Origin: Sporosarcina sp. Te-1
GTDB lineage: Bacteria; Bacillota; Bacilli; Bacillales_A; Planococcaceae
Length of the DNA: 64,000 nt
Direction: 5' to 3'
Assembly (NCBI RefSeq): GCF_017498505.1
Contig: NZ_CP071798.1
Coordinates: 248,001 to 312,000 of the forward strand
The first letter of the stretch is position 1. Each line of letters begins with the position of its first letter. The translations under genes were made by a program, and so were the position numbers. The notes beneath the pieces are model-generated. The model was not told the origin of the DNA. It saw nothing but the letters and a program-made list of their open reading frames with translations, and searched no databases. This document shows positions 8,300 to 17,736 of the stretch, piece by piece.

Positions 8300-8362
8300 A
8301 GGATTTGAAAGTACTATATTAATGGTGGTCGGAAATAAATTAGTACAAGTGACAGAGTAAAC

Positions 8363-8674
8363 ATGACAGAAGTTGTTTGAATTATTTAGTGAAACTAATG
8401 GAGTGTTTGATAGTTTCGGCTGTCCTTTAATATGGTCAACTTTACAGATAGTAAAGGATAATTCATTTTAGAAATTTTTGTGACTATAAAGATATTTATA
8501 TCATTTGACAACTTGTTATTTTTTTCGGACAACGGCTGTGGTGACCTATTTTGCTATAAAGTAAATGGTAGCATACAAACTGAAGATATTTACGTATGAA
8601 ACACGAAGATGACAGTCAGAATGTGGGTTGCTTCTTCATTGGAAGAATTTATTAGAGGTTGGATTACTGGATAA
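8363..8674 (+). pseudogene. SMI1/KNR4 (SUKH) immunity-type protein, degraded
   Basis: Frames spliced by eye give a SUKH C-terminal half: SFDNLLFFSDNGCGDLFCYK, VNGSIQTEDIYVW-type strand, then VASSLEEFIRGWITG ending at 8674. The FF-DNGCGDLF motif is diagnostic for SMI1/KNR4 proteins, which include many immunity proteins for contact-dependent toxins. Stops and shifts between 8458 and 8600 break the gene. Confidence 0.7.
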
Positions 8675-8837
8675 AGAAATTTGATTATTAATGTAACGAA
8701 GTGTTTTAGTTCATCAAGATGCGAAGTATAATCTTAAAAAAGAATGCAGCGACATGCTTCAAATGCTGTTAGGATATGTTAAAAAACTGATTAATAGGTA
8801 CTAATCATTACCGTCAAGAGTTGTTGATACCTTCCAA

Positions 8838-9151
8838 TGTTTTTGCCGGTTTCACTTATTATTTTGGCTGGCTAGCTGCCGGTGCACTTGTTTTCCTTCT
8901 CTCCCTCTTCATCGTAAGAATTCTGATCCTTTTGGTAAGTCATTGTTAATTGGTGCAGTTGCCATGTATACGGTCCAGCTGGTTGGCAATGTCGCCATGA
9001 CATTGGGATTCTCCCGATTAGTTCAATTTCATTGCCGTTCATTAGTTATGGCCTGAGGCCAATTTTATTAAATGCTTTTTTTATGGGTATTGTATTGAGT
9101 GTTTATCGGCGGAAGAATTTAATACGTACAAGAATTGCTGAATCACAGTAG
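8838..9151 (+). pseudogene. FtsW/RodA/SpoVE-family (SEDS) C-terminal fragment
   Basis: The end of the segment codes for ISLPFISYGLRPILLNAFF followed by MGIVLSVYRRKNLI, matching the last two membrane segments of SEDS glycosyltransferases (canonical LPFISYGGSS). Before it, shifted frames give YYFGWLAAGALVFLLSLFIV and VQLVGNVAMTLGF. At least two frameshifts separate the pieces, and the N-terminal two thirds are missing. It is out of place among the immunity-type genes. Confidence 0.7.
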
Positions 9152-9228
9152 TGGTGCGATTCAACTAGGAATAGAGAGGACATTACTTCACTAGTCCGTC
9201 TTTTTCGGTAGGCTGGTGTAGATCTTTA

Positions 9229-9902
9229 TTGGGGATGAATGTATTGAATGTCCTGCAAATAAAAAAAGCAATATTTAAACAAGCCACTATTTTTCAAACA
9301 GGTGGATTCCGTCCAACAGAGGAATTGGGGGAAAGTTGGATTGGAAAAGTGTTATGGGGCAAAGAAGGTGAAACAATACCATCTAATTTTGATCCTGTTT
9401 GCACCATATTTTTACACAAGTTTATCAATTATTAACAGTTTATATGGATTTCGATGTATTCAACAATTTAAATACGGACAATTTAGCTCCATTTTTCAAA
9501 ATAAATTGTTATAAAATACTGGATGAATTACAAAAGATCAATAAAAAATCTAAGAAGATAAAGAGCTTTCCACTGTCTCCTTTATTAATTAATAATGACA
9601 CACCTTCTTGGGAGGATTCTGAAAGCGTTGCTCCAGAAATAGAAAATGCAATCTTACGGCTCGAGCTGGAAGAGGATATTGAGTATTATGAAGATATTGT
9701 AGAAAAAATATATTCCACTCATAAAGTTGGAGGGTATCCATCTTTTATCCAAGGCGGAATCACATTTGGGGATGATTATCCATTTGTATTTCAAATAAGC
9801 TCAGATGAAAAAGCTTGCTTCAACATTGTTGACAGTGGCAGTTTTTATTTTTTTTATAATCAAGAAAAACAGGATTGGATTGTCTACTGCGATTTTTATT
9901 AA
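9229..9902 (+). pseudogene. DUF1963 (YwqG-like) protein with one frameshift
   Basis: Two overlapping frames make one DUF1963 protein. The first (9229-9435) holds the N-terminal block FRPTEELGESWIGKVLWG; the second (to 9902) holds the rest, including KVGGYPSFIQ and the C-terminal WIVYCDFY. A one-base indel in the T run at 9409-9413 would restore the frame (DPVCTIF to TQVYQLLTVYM). Everything else is intact, so this is a recent inactivation or a sequencing error. YwqG-type genes often lie next to LXG/polymorphic toxin genes, but a biochemical role is not established. Confidence 0.65.
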
Positions 9903-10169
9903 TGCGAGACTTAGTAACAGTAGAAGATGAACAAGAAAATAGGATCGCTTCCTCTAAAATGGGAACCGAGCCGATATTATTTAATCCACCAACAGCGATT
10001 AGTAGCACAGACCAAGGCCATGGTTTGTGCTACGATTTTTATCGTGGCAGTGAAGGGAGGGTCGAACTCTCCTATTCATGCGTCGCAAAATGTTAGATAT
10101 TTGAAAAACAACTGTAAAGAGGAACACATTAGCATCTTGGAAAAATGAAAAATAGCAATTGAGGTGAAT
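9903..10169 (+). other. Unassigned coding remnants
   Basis: Short overlapping frames (about 70 codons each, 9875-10148) follow the DUF1963 relic. They look like one small gene broken by frameshifts, but I recognise no family. Confidence 0.3.
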
Positions 10170-10616
10170 ATGGTGTCACGTATTTCAGAAATAAAATATG
10201 AAGAGCTACATAAGCTACTCAAATTTCTTAGTTTTTTCCAAAGGCTAGACGCGATGATAAGTGAAGAGGAAAAAAGGTGTATGCTCGAATGTGAAGAAAT
10301 TCGAGAATTCTATGAAGAACTATGTAATACAGGATTCCTCATTATATTTGATTGGAAGAGCTGGTTGAATCAAAATGAAATGTATAAGATTATAGCAAAC
10401 GATATAGAAGAGCCTTTACTGAAAGCAGACTTAGATTCTCTTCGAAAATTGATGACAAGCTATATACGTGGAGATCGATTTACTGAAGGACTATTCGAAG
10501 GGGCAATTCTAAACGGACATGTGACCAAGATACTAACAAGACTTGAAGTATTGATGGAAGGCATGAGCAAACGTAAACTTTTGCATAAAAGCAATGGGAG
10601 TGGTATGAACGGTTAG
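10170..10616 (+). CDS. DUF6508-like protein
   Basis: 148 residues, acidic N-terminal half. The C-terminal half has the pattern LKADLDSLRKLMTSYIRGDR-FTEGLFEGAILNGHVTKILTRL, which I recognise from DUF6508 proteins of Firmicutes; their function is unknown. ATG 10170 lies after GAGGTG at 10160-10165; GTG 10164 and GTG 10173 are alternatives. It sits intact within the immunity-type island. Confidence 0.6.
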   Translation: MVSRISEIKYEELHKLLKFLSFFQRLDAMISEEEKRCMLECEEIREFYEELCNTGFLIIFDWKSWLNQNEMYKIIANDIEEPLLKADLDSLRKLMTSYIRGDRFTEGLFEGAILNGHVTKILTRLEVLMEGMSKRKLLHKSNGSGMNG

Positions 10617-10720
10617 TCAAATGGTTAGCAGTCAGAAATTACTCACCTGTTCCGGTATAGTATTTATTTTCGCGAATATTTTTTAGACTGTACTACTAAT
10701 TACGAGAAGGAGGGGAACAA

Positions 10721-11029
10721 ATGAGTAACATAAACGATCAACAATGCAATCTAAATATATGGTATTTTCAATCTAATGAAGTATGGGATCAAGTAACAAC
10801 TATATATGAGAGCATGCCAGATTGGATCGGCTTCACAAATGGAATTCCCTATTGGTTCGGGAAGGAAGATGATGATGTTTTTATTATGGCCACGGTAGAA
10901 CCTAGTGGATTATCATTTTATGCGCAGATGAGTGATGATGATTGGAGTTCTTGGATCGGGAGATTTAAATTGAAAGCGACAAAAGTTTTGGGATTTGAAG
11001 TCGGTGAACCCGAAGATGGATTTAGCTAA
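10721..11029 (+). CDS. Small acidic immunity-type protein, unclassified
   Basis: 102 residues, rich in Asp, Glu and Trp (YESMPDWIGFTNGIPYWFG, then SDDDWSSWIGRFKLKATKVL, ending GEPEDGF). No membrane segment or known motif. A strong GAAGGAGGGG precedes ATG 10721. Size, acidity and neighbours suit an immunity protein for a secreted toxin, but no family is recognised, so that role is inference. Confidence 0.6.
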   Translation: MSNINDQQCNLNIWYFQSNEVWDQVTTIYESMPDWIGFTNGIPYWFGKEDDDVFIMATVEPSGLSFYAQMSDDDWSSWIGRFKLKATKVLGFEVGEPEDGFS

Positions 11030-11172
11030 CTCTGCTTCATTACCGATTAGTCATGATGATTCGTTATAGATAGAAATAAAAGTTGCGAGTCCAGAAATAA
11101 AAACAGGCTAAAATCAAGAAAGTATCTGGGAGTAACAACATGTAAAAATCTAACGTAAGGGGAGAAGCACAA

Positions 11173-12228
11173 ATGGGCAAGAAGAAAAAAACCTTACCGA
11201 AAAATTTCGATGAACTAATTGAAGCAGGCAACATTTCAACATTAAAAGAGGTATTTACCAAATGCGAATTGGATGCCCGTGGCGGATACAGTAAATCAAC
11301 AGCTTTGAGCTTTTTCAATATACCGAATGAATTGGTGCGTTGGCTCTTGGAACAGGGTGCTGATATTAATGCCAGAGATACTTACGGAAGAACGGCTCTA
11401 CATAAACATGTGATAAGTTGGTGCGGTCTTACTGAATTGCTGCTTGAGCTGGGTGCAAATATAGAAGCCGCCGATTATCAAAATGAGACACCTTTATTTG
11501 CCGCCGCAAGTTCCTTTAAGCCAAATGCGGTTCGCGCATTGGTTGCGAGAGGTGCAAATTTCAGCGCGGAAAATAAGATGAAACAGACACCCTTAGAAAA
11601 ATCGTTAGCTATGTGTCGAAATATAGATATTGTCCATATGGCGGAAGTTGCCGATATTCTGCTTGATGCGGGAGCAACTGTTACGCAGGAAATGAAAGAC
11701 TCGATTAAGCGAATCGGAACCGACTTTGAATTTCACAGAGAAGTCTTTAATAAAGAATATTTAAATCAAACGGATGAGGCACTTTACCGTCTATATGAGC
11801 TATTTGATGTTCCCCCAGTAGGGAAACGAAAGACTCGTGATGGCACCTCTCCAATAGTAGTATCAACGAAGGGATGGCAGGCGCAACATCATGAACTCTG
11901 GAGTTTATTAATTCCTTCACAAGGACATGCGAACACAGTACAGGGTGAGGTGATTCGTATTACTGGTAAAGTGTCATACGAAGTCTTAGATAATGAGGGA
12001 ATCAACTGGGATCATCAATTTCGTCAGATGCTCAATAGTTTGAACTATTATTTTAGCTTGGGGACGCCATTACATCCCGCTGCACTTCAGGAGGCAGCAA
12101 CAGTAGTGAAGGAACTTCAAAACGGCCATGGAAGTGATGAACCTGCGAGACTGTGCGAACTTGCAGTGCAATGGGTGCTAACCAATCCGAATCCTATTAC
12201 TTTGAACCAGCCTGACTATAAGCGATAA
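11173..12228 (+). CDS. Ankyrin-repeat protein with an extra C-terminal domain
   Basis: 351 residues. Four to five ankyrin repeats span about residues 35-175 (LVRWLLEQGADINARDTYGRTALH, LTELLLELGANIEAADYQNETPL and similar). They are followed by a segment with no repeats: about 250-350 carries WDHQFRQMLNSLNYYFSLG and a helical end, and I do not recognise it. The start follows AAGGGGAG at 11157-11164. Bacterial ankyrin proteins bind other proteins, and several are immunity proteins in polymorphic toxin loci. A second ankyrin gene lies at 16.9 kb in the same island. Confidence 0.75.
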   Translation: MGKKKKTLPKNFDELIEAGNISTLKEVFTKCELDARGGYSKSTALSFFNIPNELVRWLLEQGADINARDTYGRTALHKHVISWCGLTELLLELGANIEAADYQNETPLFAAASSFKPNAVRALVARGANFSAENKMKQTPLEKSLAMCRNIDIVHMAEVADILLDAGATVTQEMKDSIKRIGTDFEFHREVFNKEYLNQTDEALYRLYELFDVPPVGKRKTRDGTSPIVVSTKGWQAQHHELWSLLIPSQGHANTVQGEVIRITGKVSYEVLDNEGINWDHQFRQMLNSLNYYFSLGTPLHPAALQEAATVVKELQNGHGSDEPARLCELAVQWVLTNPNPITLNQPDYKR

Positions 12229-12395
12229 CTTTTGTACGACGTATTCAGCATTACATAAATAATTAGCTTTTTAATGCACAATACATACCCCTTTTCTACT
12301 GGCTATGAACAGGGGATATTATTTTAACTCTATATAAGAATTGGCAGAACACAGTTATTGGGTCACAGACATACTTGAGGGGAATGTATTTCAGA

Positions 12396-13412
12396 ATGAA
12401 TTATGATGTTCATATCGGAAAGTTGATCAGTGGTAGAAGAGAATTGGAAGGCAAGGGGATTTTTGTCCGATGCACAACTGACCAAACGATTCAAGAAATC
12501 TCGGAATTTGGTCCCCAGGAAGGGATATTCATTAGCAGAAGAGACGTAGAAAACGCACTGTGCGATTTCTGCAAATCTGCTTTATCTGCCTATATAGAGG
12601 AAGGAAGAAACAAGGATGTGTATACCTTCTCTATCAATACCGATAGCTATAACGGCAGCTATATCGTGTACATTAATAATCAGGCATCTATAGATCAAAC
12701 TGTTAATGAATATTACGCGCGCTATCAAGAAAGTTACAATAGAACCGGTGACGAGATCTATAATCAAACTAGAGAGGAGGTATATCGTTCACTAAAATTT
12801 AGTGAAGGCGATTATCCCTATATGTTTGAAGAGATGCCCGATCGTCTTGAAAGCTCTCTTGCTATTTTCAACTGCATTAGCCAAGAAACGCCAGAGTATT
12901 TAAGCATTGAGGAAAACTACATATTCGAGAAAACGATAATAGATTCGGAGCTTTTCTTGATTGCCATTGATGTGATTCATCGATTGCATAGCGACCTAAA
13001 ACAATTGAACAGAACCGAGGACTTCATCGCTTACGTTTCAGCGGCGGACGGGGTTGGTGGTGATTATTTGACCCTAAGCCAGCTCGTTAGGAAATGTGTG
13101 CCCGAAGACCAATTGTATAAATCCATGCCTGATTTGAAGGAAAAAGACCTGGAATTTCGGTCTGCTATCGAAGCTATACACCAACTCCCCCTATTCCAGC
13201 AGGTAAAACATTGGGTGGAAGTTATAGAAGGAGGCGAATTTGGTGAAGGCAGCATGAGAAGCTTCTGGCGAACCGACTATGAAGCCTATGAGCAACTTGT
13301 GGAGCTTGGGGGTCAAGTCATTCCCTATATACAAGAGTATCTGAACGGTGATCTTAAGAATGAGAGCATGGATATTCTCGTGTCGGTAATAAATGACCTA
13401 GAAGAACTTTGA
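12396..13412 (+). CDS. DUF4303-like hypothetical protein
   Basis: About 338 residues, acidic and soluble. Around residues 45-85 the text FISRRDVENALCDFCKSALS and DVYTFSINTDSYNGSY resembles the start of DUF4303, an immunity-associated domain; the match is weak. The C-terminal 120 residues (VKHWVEVIEGGEFGEG to the helical end) look like a second domain. The start is unclear: TTG 12375, ATG 12384 and ATG 12396 are in frame and GAGGGG at 12377-12382 fits none well. Confidence 0.5.
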   Translation: MNYDVHIGKLISGRRELEGKGIFVRCTTDQTIQEISEFGPQEGIFISRRDVENALCDFCKSALSAYIEEGRNKDVYTFSINTDSYNGSYIVYINNQASIDQTVNEYYARYQESYNRTGDEIYNQTREEVYRSLKFSEGDYPYMFEEMPDRLESSLAIFNCISQETPEYLSIEENYIFEKTIIDSELFLIAIDVIHRLHSDLKQLNRTEDFIAYVSAADGVGGDYLTLSQLVRKCVPEDQLYKSMPDLKEKDLEFRSAIEAIHQLPLFQQVKHWVEVIEGGEFGEGSMRSFWRTDYEAYEQLVELGGQVIPYIQEYLNGDLKNESMDILVSVINDLEEL

Positions 13413-13475
13413 ACCTCTTAGAACTCTGTAAGATTGAAAAATGCTGAGGTGTTTATCAGAATGGAGGAAATTACA

Positions 13476-14216
13476 TTGAAAACATACGACATTCCTACAC
13501 TTTTGAAAGAACATGAAAACCTAATTAAAGACACTTTTAGGTATAGTAATGAAATTAGTTTTAAGCGTGAAGAAACGAAACCCTGGGATAGTAAATTAGG
13601 TGGATGTCCCTATTTAAAAAGTGTTGAAGATTTTCCAACCGATGAAAATGGAAAACCTATGTTGTTCTTGGCGCAAATTAATCTGGCAGATCTTGAAAAC
13701 CTAGTTGAATTACCAGAAAAGGGATTACTGCAATTTTACGTTGTGAATGATGATATGTTTGGTTTGGAAGACCAGATTTTAGTGAAATACATTGAAGATT
13801 ACGAAGAAAACGAAGTACAGTTAGTTAAAAAACATCCTTATGAAAATGAAGAATATAAGAGGAGCCTTCCTTTTTTGCACAGTGGTAAAATGTATTTTAC
13901 ATCAAGGCAGATGCCCATGTCTTCCTCATTAGATCTATTTCGAGAAATTTTTATGAATAAGCTGTCAGAAGTAGAATACGAGAAACTGAGTGACGATTGC
14001 TATAGCAGTGATAGTAGAATTGGCGGTTACCCCTATTTTGTTCAAAATGACTCTATCGGTTTTGATGATGGCGATTTTCTTTTATTGCAACTGGATATCG
14101 ATGAGGAATGCGGTATTATGTTTGGGGATTCTGGGAATTGTGTTTTCTCTATACCAAAGGACGCTTTGAGAAATAGGGATTTTACTAAAGTGGTATATGA
14201 TTGGCAATGTTGCTAA
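13476..14216 (+). CDS. DUF1963 / YwqG-family protein
   Basis: About 246 residues, a full-length YwqG-type protein. Family blocks: KLGGCPYLKSVEDFPTDENG-KPMLFLAQINLADL near residues 35-70, LLQFYVVND, then RIGGYPYFVQND and FGDSGNCVFSI near the end. The frame is open from 13434, but TTG 13476 sits 8 bases after a perfect GGAGG (13463-13467); ATG 13461 is the other candidate. YwqG of B. subtilis lies beside an LXG toxin cluster, which fits an immunity or accessory role, not proven. It is the intact counterpart of the frameshifted copy at 9229. Confidence 0.8.
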   Translation: MKTYDIPTLLKEHENLIKDTFRYSNEISFKREETKPWDSKLGGCPYLKSVEDFPTDENGKPMLFLAQINLADLENLVELPEKGLLQFYVVNDDMFGLEDQILVKYIEDYEENEVQLVKKHPYENEEYKRSLPFLHSGKMYFTSRQMPMSSSLDLFREIFMNKLSEVEYEKLSDDCYSSDSRIGGYPYFVQNDSIGFDDGDFLLLQLDIDEECGIMFGDSGNCVFSIPKDALRNRDFTKVVYDWQCC

Positions 14217-14309
14217 TGAGGTAACAGTACGATTATCTGTTCTGGAGCTTATAGGAAGGTTCTGGGGAACGTCCGGATATTTAGAAATTATCTAATTGGA
14301 GTGACCGTT

Positions 14310-14843
14310 TTGAAATATGTAAAAGATATACAGGAACCAGGGATGGGTACCTGGTATTTTGAAATTGATAATGACGGTGTGGCATATAGACAGATGGTTT
14401 ATCATGATGACGGCACATGTATTACATCGAATCATCATTTCATGCTGGCAGAACATCCACTGGATGCGCAGGAATCTTATTACCAAGAGATAAGTCAGGC
14501 GGAGTTCGAGGAGCTTTGGTACGAGCAGCTTCAACTGGATTTGGAAGACTGGCATCAAACTAAAAGTCTGTTCCCTGTTGGGACCCGGGTGGAAGGATAT
14601 ATAGAAGTTTTTTTTCCACAAGGTACCTTGATTAATTTATTGGAACCTCTGGCCTTTGGTATAACCGACACATCCGCTTTGAAATCAGATACCCCTGCTG
14701 ACTGGTTGTACCCACGCTATCGAGTGATCGCCGAAGTATCTGGATACGATGAAGTTAATCAGTGGGTACTTCTTACCCGTGCTGAAGTTATGGGAAGGCA
14801 GTATGAAGAAACAGAACGGAAACCTTCGCTTCCTGATAAGTGA
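14310..14843 (+). CDS. Hypothetical acidic protein, island member
   Basis: About 177 residues with no recognised family. Alternating aromatic and acidic stretches (GTWYFEIDNDGVAYRQMVYHD) and a beta-rich centre (GTRVEGYIEVFFPQGTLINL) suggest a compact beta domain. TTG 14310 lies 8 bases after GGAG at 14298-14301; GTG 14301 overlaps that ribosome site and is less likely. The stop is 17 bases before the next gene, implying co-transcription. Confidence 0.55.
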   Translation: MKYVKDIQEPGMGTWYFEIDNDGVAYRQMVYHDDGTCITSNHHFMLAEHPLDAQESYYQEISQAEFEELWYEQLQLDLEDWHQTKSLFPVGTRVEGYIEVFFPQGTLINLLEPLAFGITDTSALKSDTPADWLYPRYRVIAEVSGYDEVNQWVLLTRAEVMGRQYEETERKPSLPDK

Positions 14844-14859
14844 AAGAGGAGAGATACAT

Positions 14860-15534
14860 ATGGATAAACAGTCTTATGCAAGGTACCTGCTTCAATTGAT
14901 GGATGAAGAGGTGGATGCCGATGAATCAGATATTGAGGAAGCTTGGTTCTATGGGTATTTCCAAATGTATATGCCGGATGGCAAAGGCGTAGAGGCTACT
15001 TTTGAACCTCTTGAAGATGGGCATGCTTATTTGCAGAAGATAGTACAAATCTATGAAATGCTAAGTCCTGAGGATTTTAGTGGGCCTGCAGTGCCGGGCT
15101 ATTTTATTGGTAAAGCTAGTAATGTAACCGATGAAGTATTGTTGAACTATGGCAGGCAGTTTATTCAAGACTTACAGGATTTATTGATGGAATCATCCGG
15201 AAAGACGGATACGGAGGATTCAGCGGAATACTTGCTTAAGATCGAAGAGGTTAGAATTGTATCTCCGGGATCGATAGATGGAATTCGTCAGCAATACGAT
15301 CCTGAAATATATGAGACGATTTTTGATATCATCAACGAACAGAAGGAGTACGATGAACCGATTGAAGTTTTGGACGAGGCGTATTACTCGATTGCCTGTG
15401 ATTATTGGATTTCCTATTATCTACAGTGGCAACGCTATAGATTGAATGGTGATCCGTTTGCAGCATATTTTGAGCTGTACAGACGTGGATACTCAGCAAT
15501 CTTCTCAGAAAATAAGCTGTTTATTTGTTCATAA
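14860..15534 (+). CDS. Hypothetical acidic protein, island member
   Basis: 224 residues, very acidic at the N-terminus (DEEVDADESDIEEAWF) and helical and aromatic at the C-terminus (YYSIACDYWISYYLQWQRYR). ATG 14860 follows AGAGGAGAG; the open frame reaches back into the previous gene but that part is overlap. No family recognised. It is 18 bases from the next gene, so part of the same run. Confidence 0.55.
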   Translation: MDKQSYARYLLQLMDEEVDADESDIEEAWFYGYFQMYMPDGKGVEATFEPLEDGHAYLQKIVQIYEMLSPEDFSGPAVPGYFIGKASNVTDEVLLNYGRQFIQDLQDLLMESSGKTDTEDSAEYLLKIEEVRIVSPGSIDGIRQQYDPEIYETIFDIINEQKEYDEPIEVLDEAYYSIACDYWISYYLQWQRYRLNGDPFAAYFELYRRGYSAIFSENKLFICS

Positions 15535-15552
15535 TTACGGAGGTTTATTGAA

Positions 15553-16842
15553 ATGACTGAACGAATACCATGCAAGACGGTGGGCTGCAGCGCGACAATT
15601 CTGCCGAGCACCGCAGCCAAAACAAGCGGTATTTGCATGCCCTGCCATCAGGAGCAGGAACGAACGAAGCGGCAAGCTTATATTGAGCAGCATCGCAAAA
15701 CGGTGAATCTCTATGATGGAATAACAGATTCAGTAGACATTCTCAAGGTGATGCATGCTCCGAGAAAGTTTGATCCGCTTATCAGATACATACCATATCC
15801 GGTTAGCATGGAGCAGATGTACATATCTTTATCAGACCAAGAAGCGGAACGTATGCTGAACTACGCAATGGAATGTCTTGCTGTTCACAATAAAAGTGAT
15901 GCAGAAGATATTCTATTATCTTTGGTGTGCTACCGTGATGATAATATAGCAGATGCTTTGCCTATGCTTATACAGCGCAGTTTGTTTCATCATCCGATTC
16001 TTTTTAAAGACGCGCCACAAGACATTCGAGACCAGCTTTTGGAGCGGGTGAACTGGGATGAGGACAATCGAAATCATCTTCTCCTTGTACTCGGCTGGAT
16101 CGTTGATAATGTAGTCACAGAGCAGTTTCGGGAATGGCAAATGCAGCCGCCAAAATGGGCGGAGCAGTTATATGTCCCCCCTGAAACTTATACTCTTGAT
16201 GGTGGCTGGGAGCTCACTCCGAATGGGGAAAGGCGCGACCTGGTGAATCCATTATGCTATGCGATCAGGCAAGCAGATCAACCGAATGATGAGTTGCCTG
16301 AAGAACAGCATACCCGTTTTCTTGAGACGAGTCATTCAACATGTCCATGGTGCCATAGGAAATTAACAAAGTTGGTGGACATAGCTGTCTCCCATCCAGC
16401 CTTGCAATATCTCGACTTGCAGATGGAGAACCTGCAAATAATAACTTGTGACTTATGTGGGGGCTTTAGCACGATATACATGGAGCTGGATAATGATGGC
16501 GTGCCTGTCTGGAGCGGCCATAATCAGGAACCCGATTATCTCCCGGATATGGATGACGTAAACAGCAGTACTGAACCCTTACCTAATTTAGTGCTTTCCC
16601 GTGAGCCGCAATCACTGTATTATGCTGCAGTTTGGACCATGCCGCAATTGGATTCGCAGATTGGCGGCCATCCAAGCTGGGTGCAAGATCCGGTATACCC
16701 GGTTTGTCCTTGCTGTGAACAAAGAATGCAGTTTATCGGGCAGGTCGATTATGCAGATTTCGACAAGTTTGGTGAGGGTATCTTTTATATGTTTATATGT
16801 CTTAAAGATAGAATTACAGCAACAGTATATCAGCAAAGCTGA
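15553..16842 (+). CDS. Multi-zinc-finger protein with a DUF1963-like C-terminus
   Basis: 429 residues. Cysteine pairs occur in three places: an N-terminal treble (CKTVGC, CMPCH within residues 6-35), a central pair of CxxC (STCPWCHRKL and TCDLCGGF), and a C-terminal CPCC. The last 70 residues (LDSQIGGHPSWVQDP, then VCPCCEQRMQFIGQVDY) match the IGG-P-WVQ block of DUF1963 with a built-in zinc knuckle. ATG 15553 follows ACGGAGG. Zinc binding is inferred from spacing. It is the largest protein of the island. Confidence 0.65.
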   Translation: MTERIPCKTVGCSATILPSTAAKTSGICMPCHQEQERTKRQAYIEQHRKTVNLYDGITDSVDILKVMHAPRKFDPLIRYIPYPVSMEQMYISLSDQEAERMLNYAMECLAVHNKSDAEDILLSLVCYRDDNIADALPMLIQRSLFHHPILFKDAPQDIRDQLLERVNWDEDNRNHLLLVLGWIVDNVVTEQFREWQMQPPKWAEQLYVPPETYTLDGGWELTPNGERRDLVNPLCYAIRQADQPNDELPEEQHTRFLETSHSTCPWCHRKLTKLVDIAVSHPALQYLDLQMENLQIITCDLCGGFSTIYMELDNDGVPVWSGHNQEPDYLPDMDDVNSSTEPLPNLVLSREPQSLYYAAVWTMPQLDSQIGGHPSWVQDPVYPVCPCCEQRMQFIGQVDYADFDKFGEGIFYMFICLKDRITATVYQQS

Positions 16843-16876
16843 ATAGTTTCAGCACCGGGTCAAAGGGGGAGGACGC

Positions 16877-17614
16877 TTGAATTGGAAGGAAGTTAGCAAG
16901 ACAGATGATCTTTCACTCGTGCAGAAGGCAACAGCGGAACTGGATGTGAATGAACGGGACGAACGGAGGAGAACACCGCTGATGCTTTTTTTGACCAATC
17001 GCATGCCTATCAACGCGATCGAGATATTGATCGAGCATGGAGCTGATCTTGAGGCACTGGACAAACTTGGTGATACACCGCTTAAAAAAGCTGTGAAGTT
17101 CAAGCAGGTTGATGCCATTTCAAAGCTCATCGATGCCGGGGCCAAGTTGGACTCGCCACAGGGCATATTGGCTACAGCCTGGAACGCAGCCCGTATCGAT
17201 AAAAAACTCGCTGACCTCCTGCTCGAAACAAAAGGAGCCGTTCGCCTTACTTTGAAACCGGAGGAGCAGGAGGTTGTTGATGAGGTTCTGTATGAGGAGT
17301 CTCCGTACAAGAAGTGCGAGACGATAAAACTGCTAAATTCACCGGAAATCTTACATGCGATCGTAAACGAATATAACTGGGATGACGGTCCGGAACCGAT
17401 GCTGTCCGTTTTTCATAATCCAGCCACTCCTGAAATTACACTTCTTGACATGTATGAATTGGTAGAGGGAGATTATTGGATGGATAGGGATGATCTGATT
17501 ACGGAAGAAGAGAAACGCTTTAAAGAACTTGCGGTTGCCTTGAATGAAAGATTGGAGCGGAACCCGCCGCTGAGTAAGAGAAGAGTTCTCTATGAAAGTA
17601 AAGGGTTCTGTTGA
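16877..17614 (+). CDS. Ankyrin-repeat protein
   Basis: 245 residues, with ankyrin repeats over about residues 20-125 (RRTPLMLFLTNRMPINAIEI, LIEHGADLEALDKLGDTPLKKAV, ISKLIDAGAKLDSPQG). The C-terminal 110 residues are non-repeat (LLDMYELVEGDYWMDRDDLI). TTG 16877 follows GGGGGAGG with a short 4-base spacer. Last plus-strand gene of the run and followed by a terminator. Same family type as the gene at 11.2 kb; partner unknown. Confidence 0.75.
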   Translation: MNWKEVSKTDDLSLVQKATAELDVNERDERRRTPLMLFLTNRMPINAIEILIEHGADLEALDKLGDTPLKKAVKFKQVDAISKLIDAGAKLDSPQGILATAWNAARIDKKLADLLLETKGAVRLTLKPEEQEVVDEVLYEESPYKKCETIKLLNSPEILHAIVNEYNWDDGPEPMLSVFHNPATPEITLLDMYELVEGDYWMDRDDLITEEEKRFKELAVALNERLERNPPLSKRRVLYESKGFC

Positions 17615-17640
17615 TTGGAAAAAAGTTAATCGGCCATGAA

Positions 17641-17667
17641 AAAGCTCAGAAAATCTGAGCTTTTTTT
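17641..17667 (+). terminator. Terminator of the plus-strand immunity-type run
   Basis: Stem AAAGCTCAGA / TCTGAGCTTT with a three-base loop and a T run, 27 bases after the ankyrin gene. The transcript ending here may include the genes from about 10.2 or 11.2 kb. Confidence 0.9.
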
Positions 17668-17736
17668 GCGAAATATTTTACTATCCTTATTGAACTAAAG
17701 CACCTGTTAATTGAATGACAAAAATCCCGATTTGCA

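Noticed and set aside
9875-10148. Two overlapping frames of about 73 codons after the DUF1963 relic
   Set aside because: Neither has a ribosome site or recognisable domain; treated as remnants.
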